Part shown: positions 41,461-41,466 of the stretch, piece after piece
Numbering within the stretch: position 1 is the stretch's first letter
Layout: each line of letters begins with the position of its first letter
Source of the DNA: Flammeovirga pacifica
Lineage (GTDB): Bacteria; Bacteroidota; Bacteroidia; Cytophagales; Flammeovirgaceae
Assembly: GCF_000807855.2 (NCBI RefSeq)
Contig: NZ_JRYR02000001.1
Location: 4,528,312 to 4,569,777 of the forward strand
DNA: 41,466 nt
Direction: 5' to 3'
Made by a program: the position numbers and the translations under genes
The notes under the pieces: model-generated
What the model was told of the DNA's origin: nothing
The model's input: the letters and a program-made list of their open reading frames with translations, nothing else
Database searches by the model: none

Positions 41461-41466
41461 CAAAAA

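Noticed and set aside
1-41466. CRISPR array, prophage or antiphage defence genes
   Set aside because: No regularly spaced repeats, integrase, phage structural gene or known defence gene is visible; apart from the IS66 end the content is ordinary chromosomal.

Overview
The window looks like part of a chromosome from a Bacteroidota member, probably a marine Cytophagales/Flammeovirga-like bacterium. This rests on low GC, a SusC/SusD pair, DUF5686 and DUF5683 proteins, an S46 dipeptidyl peptidase, a par-dapB-lepB cluster, and promoter-like boxes of the TAnnTTTG type with almost no Shine-Dalgarno sequences. The genus is an inference from gene content; no rRNA is present. The window opens inside an IS66-type insertion element and closes with a tRNA-Asp gene.

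Left part (1-10.5 kb): a truncated IS66 tnpA, a membrane-anchored M20 peptidase, then a convergent minus-strand operon of M16 zinc peptidase - SusC - SusD - two lipoproteins. It reads as a peptide rather than glycan acquisition locus. Middle-left (10.8-18.7 kb): a DUF5686 outer-membrane protein, a metallo-beta-lactamase-fold protein with a degenerate metal motif coupled to a DUF1295 membrane protein, an unassigned GNAT-like protein, an LpxR-like lipid A deacylase, and a CotH-type kinase homologue that has lost its DxD metal motif. Two of these genes (10829 and 16066) appear to start with TTG.

Central housekeeping block (19.1-33.3 kb): gcvP with a structured leader; an intergenic region with four DnaA-box-like 9-mers; a small monooxygenase; lgt; a small TM-wHTH protein; tsaD; an acidic TerB-like protein; an S46 peptidase (DPP11-like by its Arg specificity residue); the operon parA-parB-DUF5683-dapB-lepB; and a polysaccharide deacetylase.

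Right part (33.4-41.2 kb): a complete branched-chain amino acid operon, ilvE-ilvD-ilvB-ilvN-ilvC, followed after an intrinsic terminator by ilvA. Its most striking element lies upstream: a consensus promoter, a 24-codon leader peptide with 13 Ile/Val/Leu residues, and mutually exclusive antiterminator and terminator hairpins. This is a textbook transcription attenuator for BCAA synthesis, and it had not been captured as a gene because of its small size.
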